Part shown: in pieces, positions 1 to 6,332 of the stretch
Position numbering within the stretch: position 1 is the stretch's first letter
Layout: each line of letters opens with the position of its first letter
From: an uncultured Mycoplasmatota bacterium
GTDB lineage: Bacteria > Bacillota_I > Bacilli_A > RF39 > UBA660
DNA: 9,420 bases
Assembly: GCA_948472605.1 (NCBI GenBank)
Contig: CAOKUH010000059.1
Location: 1 to 9,420 of the forward strand
Direction: 5' to 3'
Translations under genes and position numbers: made by a program
Notes under the pieces: generated by a model
Databases searched by the model: none
The model's input: only the letters and a program-made list of their open reading frames with translations
Told to the model about the DNA's origin: nothing

Positions 1-227
1 AAGAGGCCCATAAACAAGATTTAATAGCAGCAGAGGATTATGGACTTGAAAAAGGTTATTCAAAAGGCGTAGAGCATGGAGTATTAAAAGGAACAAAAGA
101 AGCTAATATAGAAACAGCCAAAAAACTTCTTAGAATGGGATTAGGAACACCAGAAGAAATATCTAAAGCAACAGAATTATCTATAGAAAAAATTATAGAA
201 TTAAAAGAAGTAATAGAAGGAAGGTAA
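1..227 (+). CDS. Rpn-family PD-(D/E)XK nuclease/putative transposase, C-terminal fragment
   Basis: The open frame enters from the left edge (first full codon at position 3) and stops at TAA 225-227, leaving about 74 residues. The visible part has a glycine every fourth residue (GLEKGYSKGVEHGVLKG), then a helical segment ending in a 'LLRMGLGTPEEISKATELS' type sequence and a final 'IIELKEVIEGR'. This glycine ladder followed by a 'G.s.eeIa..Tgls.eeI..LK' tail is the typical C-terminus of Rpn (recombination-promoting nuclease)/PDDEXK_2 transposase-like proteins, which are common and multicopy in gut Firmicutes. The N-terminal nuclease domain lies outside the window, so whether the gene is intact cannot be judged. 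Family known; activity inferred. Confidence 0.8.
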   Translation, partial: EAHKQDLIAAEDYGLEKGYSKGVEHGVLKGTKEANIETAKKLLRMGLGTPEEISKATELSIEKIIELKEVIEGR

Positions 228-229
228 AG

Positions 230-1087
230 TTGATAATTATGCATAACAAAGAAATAACAATACTTGTAGGATACCATAAAGGAAATAATTTAATTTTTGA
301 AAATTGTTTATATTATCGTTTTTTTAATGTAAAAGATGGAGTGGTAAATAAAATAATGATTAATAGAAAGAGAAATGAATCTACAATTGATTATTATGAA
401 GAACTTTTAAATAATTTTTTCGTAGATAAGAAGTTGATTTCAGTAGGTTATGATACTTTAAAAATGACAAAATATAGTGAAGAATATTTAGGAGTAAAAC
501 TTGTTAATGCTTCAGAAGAAAAATTAAACATATATTTTACTTCTAATGCACTTTATGCTTTTTCTGAAATTGAGAATTTAATTGCCCAAATTAAATCGCG
601 TGATTTTTATGAATATGCTATTAATCCTATTTCTAAAAATATAGTAGAAAGAATGACAATAAGACCATCTGATGGAGATCGTAGTTCTATTTTATATGTT
701 TTAAATAATAGTAATACTAGTTATTTAAATATAGCCAAACAATTAGGATACTATTATCGTAAAAATAATCATGAAATAGATCAGGATGATCTACAAATAA
801 TTTTTTCTTTAATTCGTTATTTTATTAATACTAATATAGATAGTAACCCTTATTATGAATATACTAAAGATTTTTTATTTATAAAATGTAATAAAAATGC
901 TTTCATTGAAATTAATGATGTTGATTTAATAGATGAAATAGAGAAATCGAGAATTTTAGATGATTTGTGGTTAGTTATGCACAATCTTATACCAAAGATG
1001 CCTTTGCAAGAAGAATCTATAAAAGAAAAGGAAGAATTAAAAAGAATTAGAACAAGATATTTAGAATCTAAACATCTGTACTTTTAA
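230..1087 (+). CDS. Hypothetical protein, no recognised domain, coupled to the Rpn gene
   Basis: I do not recognise this 285-residue protein. It has no signal peptide and no hydrophobic segment long enough for a membrane helix, so it is probably cytoplasmic. It is rich in Asn, Ile, Lys and Tyr. A central stretch (about residues 150-200, with SILYVLNN, YLNIAKQLGYYYRK and DDLQIIFSLIRYFI) is predicted by eye to be helical and could hold a helix-turn-helix-like fold, but that is a guess. The C-terminal 25 residues are highly charged (Glu/Lys/Arg). The start is TTG 230, because GAAGGA at 216-221 lies 8 nt upstream. The alternative ATG at 239 would be 17 nt away. The ribosome binding site lies inside the 3' end of the Rpn gene and only two bases separate the genes, so translational coupling is likely. 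Length and codon use like its neighbours support a real gene. Confidence 0.75.
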   Translation: MIIMHNKEITILVGYHKGNNLIFENCLYYRFFNVKDGVVNKIMINRKRNESTIDYYEELLNNFFVDKKLISVGYDTLKMTKYSEEYLGVKLVNASEEKLNIYFTSNALYAFSEIENLIAQIKSRDFYEYAINPISKNIVERMTIRPSDGDRSSILYVLNNSNTSYLNIAKQLGYYYRKNNHEIDQDDLQIIFSLIRYFINTNIDSNPYYEYTKDFLFIKCNKNAFIEINDVDLIDEIEKSRILDDLWLVMHNLIPKMPLQEESIKEKEELKRIRTRYLESKHLYF

Positions 1088-1163
1088 AAATTCTTACTAA
1101 AGTTTTTACTTTTCAGAAACTTAACATTTAATTATAACTTGAAGAAATAAAATAAATCTTTTG

Positions 1164-1172
1164 TGTTATAAT
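1164..1172 (+). promoter_or_regulatory. Extended -10 promoter for the VTT protein-rmuC unit
   Basis: TGTTATAAT is a perfect extended -10 (TG-n-TATAAT, hexamer 1167-1172). No good -35 lies at 16-18 nt; the nearest candidate, TTGAAG at 1139-1144, is 22 nt away. The predicted start of transcription is about 1179, only 10 nt before ATG 1189. Confidence 0.6.
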
Positions 1173-1188
1173 AATAAATGTGATAAAT

Positions 1189-1773
1189 ATGGGAGAACTT
1201 TTAGGAAACATTGATGGAATCATAAATAATTTTTTACTTAATATCGGTGTATTTGGTCCTATTTTAGGATGCTTTTGTATCTTAATTGAATCAATAGTAC
1301 CAATATTACCTTTATTTGTTTTTATTACGATTAATTTTTTAGTTTTTGGAAACATTATTGGCTTTTTAATTTCTTGGATATTTACTGTTTTAGGATGTTT
1401 AATGTCTTTCTTTTTATTTAGAAAAAAAATTAGAAATTGGTTTGCTGAAAAAATTAAACAAAAAGAAAAATTAAAAAAAATAATTAAATTGGTAGATAAA
1501 TTAAAATTAGAACAATTGACTTCAATTATTGCTGTACCATTTACTCCTGCTTTTATGGTTAATATTGCAGCAGGTTTGTCTCAAATGGATTTTAAAAAAT
1601 TTTTAATTGCCTTAAGTATTGGTAAAATTTTTTTAGTTCTATTTTGGGGATTTGTTGGAACAAGTTTAATACAAAGCTTAACTCATCCTATTGCATTATT
1701 AAAAGTAATAATTTTAGTTTTATTAGCTTTTATAATTAGTAAAATTATAAGTAAAAAATTTAAATTAGATTAG
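1189..1773 (+). CDS. VTT-domain (TVP38/TMEM64, DedA-like) membrane protein
   Basis: This is a 194-residue polytopic membrane protein. An N-terminal amphipathic part is followed by a hydrophobic helix carrying the family motif with an acidic residue and two prolines (E34, P38, P41 in 'IESIVPILP'). A long hydrophobic stretch (about 42-78), a basic cytosolic loop (about 80-105), a second motif region ('VPFTPAFMVNIAAGLSQM', re-entrant-like) and two further helices come next. VTT/DedA proteins are lipid scramblases or transporters; some DedA members recycle undecaprenyl phosphate across the membrane. The exact substrate here is inference. I chose ATG 1189; an in-frame GTG at 1180 would add three residues but sits at the predicted transcription start, and GTGA 1180-1183 can serve as a weak ribosome binding site. 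rmuC follows 10 nt downstream. Confidence 0.8.
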   Translation: MGELLGNIDGIINNFLLNIGVFGPILGCFCILIESIVPILPLFVFITINFLVFGNIIGFLISWIFTVLGCLMSFFLFRKKIRNWFAEKIKQKEKLKKIIKLVDKLKLEQLTSIIAVPFTPAFMVNIAAGLSQMDFKKFLIALSIGKIFLVLFWGFVGTSLIQSLTHPIALLKVIILVLLAFIISKIISKKFKLD

Positions 1774-1783
1774 TTGGTGTTTT

Positions 1784-2857
1784 ATGGAGTATGTAGTTTT
1801 AGGATTATTAATATTTATAATTGTTTTGTTAATAATTATTTTATTAAAAAGTAAAGATGATAGCAGTATAGTAGAAAAATTAGGAAAATATGAGACTACT
1901 ATTACAAAAGAAATAGGAGATTTTAAATTTGATTTTTCAAATGGTTTAAGAAATGATTTTGAAAAATTAAATGAACAAATTTTAAATAAAATTGATAAAA
2001 TGAATGATAAAGTAAATGAAAGATTAGATGAAAATTTAGAAAAATCTAATAAAACATTTAATAATATTTTAGAAAGACTTACTAAAATAGATGAAGCTCA
2101 GAAAAAAATTGATGGTTTATCTGGTGAAATTGTATCGTTGCAAAGTGTTTTGACAGACAAAAAAACTCGTGGCATTTTTGGAGAAGTAAATTTAAATTAT
2201 ATTTTATCAAATGTTTTTGGAGAAAATGCAAATAATATTTATGAAACACAATATAAGTTAAGTAATGGTTATATTGCTGATGCAATTCTTTATGCACCAA
2301 GTCCGTTAGGAACAATTTGTATAGATTCTAAGTTTCCTTTAGAAAATTATCAAAGAATGACTGATAAAAATAATTCTAAAGAAGTAAGAGAATTAGCTAA
2401 TAAGCAGTTTAAAATAGATGTGAAAAAACATATAGATGCTATAAGTTCAAAATATATTGTAAGAGGAGAAACAGCTAGTGAAGCAATTATGTTTTTGCCA
2501 GCAGAGGCTATTTTTGCAGAATTAAATGCGTATCATTCTGATTTAATTAGAGAGGCATATACCAAAAAAGTATGGATTACTAGTCCAACAACTCTTATGA
2601 GTACATTGACAACTATTGCAATGATCTTAAAAAATATGGAACGTGATAAATATGCAAAAGTAATTCATCGAGAATTAAATGATTTATCAGTAGAATTTTC
2701 TAGATACAAAGAACGTTGGGATAAACTATCACGTAGTATAGATACAGTAACAAAAGATGTTAAAGAAATAAACGTTACAACTGAAAAAATTACTAAAAGA
2801 TTTAATTCGATTAATAGTGTAGATGTTCATGAACTAGAGAATAAAAAAATAGAATAA
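1784..2857 (+). CDS. rmuC: DNA recombination protein RmuC
   Basis: The 357-residue protein has the standard RmuC layout. One N-terminal membrane helix (residues 3-21) is followed by a long charged coiled coil (about 28-125), then the RmuC domain (about 126-340). That domain opens with 'TRGIFGE' (128-134) and has the PD-(D/E)XK-like core D166 and D181-S-K183 ('CIDSKFP'). It continues through the conserved 'FLPAEAIFAEL' and 'ITSPTTLMSTL' segments. RmuC is a predicted nuclease; in E. coli its loss raises the frequency of inversions at short inverted repeats. The short charged C-terminal tail is probably disordered. ATG 1784 is preceded by GGTG at 1776-1779. The gene lies 10 nt after the VTT gene, so the two are probably co-transcribed and end at hairpin 2915-2942. 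Confidence 0.95.
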   Translation: MEYVVLGLLIFIIVLLIIILLKSKDDSSIVEKLGKYETTITKEIGDFKFDFSNGLRNDFEKLNEQILNKIDKMNDKVNERLDENLEKSNKTFNNILERLTKIDEAQKKIDGLSGEIVSLQSVLTDKKTRGIFGEVNLNYILSNVFGENANNIYETQYKLSNGYIADAILYAPSPLGTICIDSKFPLENYQRMTDKNNSKEVRELANKQFKIDVKKHIDAISSKYIVRGETASEAIMFLPAEAIFAELNAYHSDLIREAYTKKVWITSPTTLMSTLTTIAMILKNMERDKYAKVIHRELNDLSVEFSRYKERWDKLSRSIDTVTKDVKEINVTTEKITKRFNSINSVDVHELENKKIE

Positions 2858-2882
2858 TTACTAAAAAAATTAATGTTTAGAG

Positions 2883-2909
2883 TTAACTTTAGAAGATTTA
2901 GAAAGTTAA
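2883..2909. repeat. Short inverted repeat between rmuC and the terminator
   Basis: TTAACTTT (2883-2890) and AAAGTTAA (2902-2909) are perfect inverted copies with an 11-nt loop. There is no T run directly after, and the stem is AT-rich, so this is not a terminator by itself. It could be an RNA-stabilising hairpin in the rmuC 3' end or chance in AT-rich DNA. Confidence 0.3.
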
Positions 2910-2914
2910 AAAGT

Positions 2915-2942
2915 AAATAAAGTGTCGATTGACACTTTATTT
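2915..2942. terminator. Bidirectional Rho-independent terminator between rmuC and uppP
   Basis: A perfect 12-bp stem has arms 2915-2926 (AAATAAAGTGTC) and 2931-2942 (GACACTTTATTT) with loop GATT. The + strand tail continues T-rich (TTTATC), and on the minus strand the stem is followed by TTACTTTTTAAC. It lies exactly between two convergent genes, and the last base of the stem is the last base of the uppP stop codon. Confidence 0.85.
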
Positions 2943-3751
2943 TATCTAAAATATATGAATACAAATAATGCTAAACATAAACAATAAATTGAAAATTTCC
3001 ATAGTTTGCCTTTTTTAACAATATTACTTAGCCATTTATAAGAATAATAAGTTACAATTCCTGCAAAAATCATTCCTAAAACATAACAAATAAGTAAACT
3101 ACTACTAGCTGGATTTTCTAAAAAGTCTAGAACACCTAAACCCATCGATGCGACACTAACAGGAAAATACAACATAAAAGTATATTTTAAAGCAGTATCT
3201 TTTTTTAATTTGCAAAGAAGACAACCAACCAAAACAATACCACTACGACTAATACCAGGACATAGCGCAACCATTTGTAAAAGGCCAATAATCAAAGCAT
3301 CTTTAATAGTTAAATCTTTGTCATCTTTATTACCATTAACATTTTTAACTAAAAATAATGAAATAGCTGTAATTAGGAATGCTATACCTAAAAATTTAAT
3401 ACTTAAAGCATTCTCAATATTATTTTTAAACAGCACACCAGCAATTCCAACAGGAATACTACTTATAATAATTAACATGCAATATTTAAAATCATTTTTT
3501 GTAGCTTTCCTTTTTTCTTTCTTAAAAATAAAAGTAAAAAAAGATTTAATAAGTTTGATTATATCTGGTAAAAAAATAATTAAAATAGCTAAAAATGATC
3601 CAAAATTAACAAAAATTTCAAAATTTAAATCGTTTAACATATCTGTATTAAAGACATTTTTAAACAAAAACAAATGTCCACTAGAAGATATAGGCAAAGG
3701 TTCAGTAAAACCTTGCAAAATTCCTAAAATTATATAAATTATATATTTCAA
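2942..3751 (-). CDS. uppP: Undecaprenyl-diphosphatase UppP (BacA)
   Basis: UppP is an integral membrane phosphatase that converts undecaprenyl pyrophosphate to the monophosphate lipid carrier for peptidoglycan synthesis; it also gives bacitracin tolerance. Both signatures are present: 'LQGFTEPLPISSSGHL' (about residues 12-27, with E17 and H26) and 'PGISRSG' (165-171, with R169). Multiple membrane helices span the 269 residues, near the family length of about 270. A longer frame opens at GTG 3760, but that GTG is part of the ribosome binding site AAGGTGAT (3763-3756). TTG 3751, four bases after it, places the N-terminus as in homologues. 'TEP' in place of the common 'TEF' is seen in other Firmicutes. 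The gene is divergent from the small membrane protein at 3819. Confidence 0.95.
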   Translation of the reverse strand: MKYIIYIILGILQGFTEPLPISSSGHLFLFKNVFNTDMLNDLNFEIFVNFGSFLAILIIFLPDIIKLIKSFFTFIFKKEKRKATKNDFKYCMLIIISSIPVGIAGVLFKNNIENALSIKFLGIAFLITAISLFLVKNVNGNKDDKDLTIKDALIIGLLQMVALCPGISRSGIVLVGCLLCKLKKDTALKYTFMLYFPVSVASMGLGVLDFLENPASSSLLICYVLGMIFAGIVTYYSYKWLSNIVKKGKLWKFSIYCLCLALFVFIYFR

Positions 3752-3768
3752 TATTATCACCTTAATTA

Positions 3769-3774
3769 ATTATA
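3769..3774 (-). promoter_or_regulatory. Candidate uppP -10 element
   Basis: Minus-strand TATAAT occupies 3774-3769. A -35 at 17 nt (TTTCTT) is weak. Transcription would start near 3762, directly at the ribosome binding site AAGGTGAT, giving an 11-nt leader. The surrounding DNA is AT-rich, so chance is possible. Confidence 0.4.
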
Positions 3775-3818
3775 TAATAAAAATCTAAATTAAGAAATAA
3801 AATTATTTAGGTGAATTT

Positions 3819-4058
3819 ATGAAGTTGATAAGTATATTTTGTGGGATAATTATTTCTAGCATAGGCCTAATGTTTATATTTTTGTATACAAATTTATTAA
3901 CTATGGGGTATAGTTTTTGGGATTTTGTTAAATTTATTAATACAAGGATTGAATGTTTATTATTTATTCTAGGAATATTAATCATTTTAAATTCATTTGG
4001 GAGGGGACTTAAAAATGTATTATTTTTACGATATTTTACTAAATTTTCAAGGAGATAA
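3819..4058 (+). CDS. Small two-helix membrane protein, function unknown
   Basis: This is a 79-residue protein with two hydrophobic helices: about residues 4-30, starting 'ISIFCGIIISSIGLMFIFLY', and about 46-60, 'CLLFILGILIILNSF'. A short loop with aromatic residues ('MGYSFWDFVKFI') joins them, and the tail is basic (GRGLKNVLFLRYFTKFSRR). I know of no function for it. ATG 3819 has a good ribosome binding site, AGGTGA (3809-3814). The last 44 nt overlap the start of the DUF3603 gene in a different frame, and that gene's ribosome binding site (GGAGG, 4000-4004) lies inside this one, so the two are almost certainly co-expressed. A weak -10 (TAAAAT 3798-3803) precedes it. Confidence 0.7.
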   Translation: MKLISIFCGIIISSIGLMFIFLYTNLLTMGYSFWDFVKFINTRIECLLFILGILIILNSFGRGLKNVLFLRYFTKFSRR

Positions 4059-4656
4059 TGATTTATTTGAATTTTATGAATGGTTAAATACTGATAATAT
4101 TGAATTTGTAAAAAAAATTCCTTTATTTCGTGTTTCAACTAAATTATTGCAAGATAGTTTGAAATATAAAGTTAGATTTGATGAAAATGTGATTTATCAA
4201 ATTAAGAATAAAACTATTTTAAAGTCAACTAAATCTATTGAAAATGCTTTTGTAATAAGTGATGCCAAAAATGCTTTAGCTTTAGAACTAGATAATAATG
4301 GTAATGTTATTTCTCGAAGTAAATTATTATTAAAAGATGAAGAAAATTTATTGGAAACAATGTTTACAATGAAAGATATAGATTTAAAATATGAAAAAAT
4401 AGAAAAATACAAAAAGAAAGATTCTATTCGCCAGATTGAAGAAATAAAAAAACTCATAAAATGTGAGATTGAAACATTATATGAGTCGAAAAATATAAGT
4501 AAATTAAAATATTTATATTACGAATGGTTTAATAAAAATTGTTCTAATCTTGATAAAATACATAAAGATATGTTAAACGCTTTGCAAAAAGATTATAATG
4601 CCAATTTGAAGCAAATATATGATTTTATAAAAATTTCTTATAATAATGTTAATTAA
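4015..4656 (+). CDS. UPF0736/DUF3603 family protein (YjbA-like)
   Basis: The 213-residue protein resembles B. subtilis YjbA (UPF0736/DUF3603) along its length as I remember the family. The N-terminal 'MYYFYDILLNF' is followed by 'FYEWLNTDNIEFVKKIPLFRV'. A middle 'AFVISDAKNALALELDNNGN' precedes 'ISRSKLLLKDEENLLETM', matching the family's 'FVVTDGKGI.A.D' and 'RKSRLIPRQE' segments. The C-terminal half is helical and contains 'KYLYYEWF', like the family's 'RYWYTEW'. No catalytic motif is evident and the biochemical role is unknown; it is probably cytoplasmic. ATG 4015 was chosen because GGAGGGG (4000-4006) is the ribosome binding site; the longer frame from TTG 3997 would include that site as codons. 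It overlaps the upstream gene by 44 nt and its stop shares TTAA with the convergent trpS stop. Confidence 0.75.
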   Translation: MYYFYDILLNFQGDNDLFEFYEWLNTDNIEFVKKIPLFRVSTKLLQDSLKYKVRFDENVIYQIKNKTILKSTKSIENAFVISDAKNALALELDNNGNVISRSKLLLKDEENLLETMFTMKDIDLKYEKIEKYKKKDSIRQIEEIKKLIKCEIETLYESKNISKLKYLYYEWFNKNCSNLDKIHKDMLNALQKDYNANLKQIYDFIKISYNNVN

Positions 4657-5636
4657 AATCTTCCAAGACCAATTTTTTTAGCAACAATTTCATATTTTGT
4701 TTTAGCTATTTCGCTAGCTTTTTTATTGCCATTATTTAATATTTCTTCGATTATTTCAGAATTTAAATATTCTTGATATTTTTTTTGAATATCCATAAGA
4801 GTAGCAACAACTATATTAGCTACTTCTTTTTTTAAATTCCCATAATTATACTCTTTAAATAATTCTTCTACTTCTTTAATAGTCTTATTACTTAGTGCAG
4901 AATAGATTGTAAGAAGGTTAGAAATTCCTGGTTTATTTTCCATATCATAATAAACTTTATTATCACTATCTGTAACAGCAGACATAATTTTTTTTCTAAT
5001 AACATCTTCATTATCTAAAAGTAAAATAGATCCCTTAGTATCACCATCTGATTTACTCATTTTTTTAGTAGGATTTTGTAGATCCATTATTTTAGCGCCA
5101 ATTTTAGGAATTAATGGTTCAGGAACTATAAAGGTATCACCATATTTATTATTAAAGCGAGTAGCAAGATCACGAGCAAGCTCAACATGTTGTTTTTGAT
5201 CAATTCCTACAGGAACATATAAAGTATCATATAATAAAATATCTGCGGCCATTAAAATCGGATAAGTAAAAAGTCCAACACTTACTATTTCACCTTTGCT
5301 TGTTTTATCTTTATATTGAGTCATTCGACTAGCTTCGCCCATATAAGTATGACATTCTAAAATCCAAGAGAGATTCGTATGATAAAGATTTTCTGATTGA
5401 ATATAAATTGTATTTTTATTAGGATCTATTCCACAAGCTAAATATAAAGCAACATTTTTTTTGATTCGTTCTTTTAAAAGAACAGTATCTTGAGGAACAG
5501 TTATAGCATGCAAATCAGGAACGAATATAAAAGAGTCATATTTATCTTGATATAAGATGCTTTGTTTAATTCCTCCAATTAAACTACCTAAAGTTAATTC
5601 ACCACTTGGTTTTAAACCAGTTAAAATTCTTTTCAT
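4653..5636 (-). CDS. trpS: Tryptophan--tRNA ligase
   Basis: This is a class I aminoacyl-tRNA synthetase charging tRNA-Trp in the cytoplasm. The 327 residues match the usual bacterial length. The N-terminal 'LTGLKPSGELTLGS' holds the HIGH-equivalent as TLGS (15-18); Bacillus TrpRS likewise has Thr in the first position (TIGN/TLGN), so this is not a defect. 'DLHAITVPQD' (41-50), 'GLFTYPILMAADILLY' (121-136), 'VGIDQKQH' (143-150) and the KMSKS loop (192-196, 'KKMSKSD') follow, and the protein ends 'GLGRF'. ATG 5636 was chosen because the site GGTGAT (5647-5642) ends 5 nt upstream; TTG 5642 would abut it. Only 82 nt separate it from the divergent lipoprotein gene, which leaves no room for a T-box leader. 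Confidence 0.97.
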   Translation of the reverse strand: MKRILTGLKPSGELTLGSLIGGIKQSILYQDKYDSFIFVPDLHAITVPQDTVLLKERIKKNVALYLACGIDPNKNTIYIQSENLYHTNLSWILECHTYMGEASRMTQYKDKTSKGEIVSVGLFTYPILMAADILLYDTLYVPVGIDQKQHVELARDLATRFNNKYGDTFIVPEPLIPKIGAKIMDLQNPTKKMSKSDGDTKGSILLLDNEDVIRKKIMSAVTDSDNKVYYDMENKPGISNLLTIYSALSNKTIKEVEELFKEYNYGNLKKEVANIVVATLMDIQKKYQEYLNSEIIEEILNNGNKKASEIAKTKYEIVAKKIGLGRF

Positions 5637-5653
5637 TAACAATCACCACTGAT

Positions 5654-5683
5654 ATTTTAACATAAAAAGTATAAATTTACCAA
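5654..5683 (-). promoter_or_regulatory. trpS promoter with extended -10
   Basis: On the minus strand, TTGGTA (5683-5678) is followed after 18 nt by TAAAAT (5659-5654), preceded by TGT to give an extended -10. Predicted transcription start is about 5647, the first base of the GGTGAT ribosome binding site, so the leader would be only about 11 nt. Confidence 0.5.
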
Positions 5684-5718
5684 AATTAGTCAAAATAAAA
5701 ATAAGAAAGAGAGGCAAT

Positions 5719-6261
5719 ATGAAAAAAATAATAGTTGTATTAATTACTTTAATAATGGTTGTTGGTTGTGGTAAAAGTGAAAAAGCAAGTGATGTTGTAA
5801 AAGAATATTTAGATAAGTATAATAATCAGAATGAAGTTGTAATGGCTGATTTAGAAAAAATAATAAAAGAAGAAAATTTGAGTGATAATCAAGCTAAAGT
5901 TTATAAAGATATAATGATTAAACAATATAAAGATTTAAGTTATAAAATAAGTAATGAAACTTATAATGGCGATGAAGCAAATGTTAATGCAAATATAAGA
6001 GTTTATGATTTATATACTGCCCAAAAAGATGCCGAAGAGTATAAAAATAATCATCGTAACGAATTTATTGATAATGATCGTAATTATGATGCTAATAAAT
6101 TTTTGGATTATAAATTAGAAGAAATGAAAAAAACAACTAAGACTATTGAATATACAATTAACTTCAAAGTTATAAAAAAAGATGGAAAATGGGTTCTTGA
6201 TAAAGTTAATACAGAAACTTTAGAAAAAATTCATGGAATTTATAATTATACTAATGACTAA
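5719..6261 (+). CDS. Putative lipoprotein, unknown function
   Basis: The 180-residue protein has a short lipoprotein signal (MKK, then a hydrophobic stretch) and a lipobox ending VVGC with Cys17, so it should be lipidated and anchored on the outer face of the membrane. The mature part begins 'GKSEKASDVVKEYLDKYNNQ'. A helical segment, a 'LSYKISNETYNGDEANVNANIRVYDL' strand pattern and a C-terminal 'FKVIKKDGKWVLDKVN' suggest an NTF2-like/DUF4878-type cone fold, common in small Firmicutes lipoproteins; this is inference from pattern. Its ribosome binding site GAGAGG (5709-5714) lies 4 nt before ATG. It is divergent from trpS and ends at its own hairpin, so it is probably a single-gene unit. A TATAAA at 5670-5675 is a possible -10 without a good -35. 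Confidence 0.8.
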   Translation: MKKIIVVLITLIMVVGCGKSEKASDVVKEYLDKYNNQNEVVMADLEKIIKEENLSDNQAKVYKDIMIKQYKDLSYKISNETYNGDEANVNANIRVYDLYTAQKDAEEYKNNHRNEFIDNDRNYDANKFLDYKLEEMKKTTKTIEYTINFKVIKKDGKWVLDKVNTETLEKIHGIYNYTND

Positions 6262-6277
6262 ATAAATTTATAATAGG

Positions 6278-6309
6278 CTAGGAATAATGTATTTATTTCT
6301 AGTTTTTTT
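6278..6309 (+). terminator. Rho-independent terminator after the lipoprotein gene
   Basis: The 10-bp stem CTAGGAATAA (6278-6287) / TTATTTCTAG (6293-6302) has one G-U pair and a 5-nt loop. Seven T (6303-6309) follow directly. It separates the lipoprotein gene from the carboxypeptidase operon. Confidence 0.8.
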
Positions 6310-6317
6310 CATAAAAT
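6289..6317 (+). promoter_or_regulatory. Tentative promoter of the carboxypeptidase-spmAB operon
   Basis: CATAAAAT (6310-6317) just after the terminator contains TAAAAT (6312-6317), a possible sigma-A -10. The full octamer also differs at one position from the B. subtilis sigma-E -10 consensus CATACAnT as I recall it. GTATTTA (6289-6295), 14 nt upstream, is a poor match to a sigma-E -35. Alternatively TATAAT at 6269-6274 could serve, but it would start transcription inside the terminator hairpin. Confidence 0.25.
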
Positions 6318-6332
6318 TTGATAGGTGACTTT

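Noticed and set aside
1100..1122. Inverted repeat AAGTTT/AAACTT after the unrecognised gene, as a terminator
   Set aside because: Only 6 AT-rich pairs with an 11-nt loop and no T tract follows; weak and likely chance.
1139..1144. TTGAAG as the -35 of the VTT gene promoter
   Set aside because: The spacer to TATAAT is 22 nt, too long for a normal sigma-A promoter.
3210..3737. A 175-codon open frame on the + strand opposite uppP
   Set aside because: It lies fully antisense to a clearly recognised UppP, its composition looks like a reverse translation of a hydrophobic protein, and no ribosome binding site or family match is seen.
5678..5683. Thr instead of His in the TrpRS HIGH motif as a possible defect
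   Set aside because: TIGN/TLGN is the normal form in Bacillus-type TrpRS, and KMSKS is intact.
5637..5718. T-box or other riboswitch upstream of trpS
   Set aside because: Only 82 nt separate trpS from the divergent gene, and the likely promoter leaves a leader of about 11 nt.
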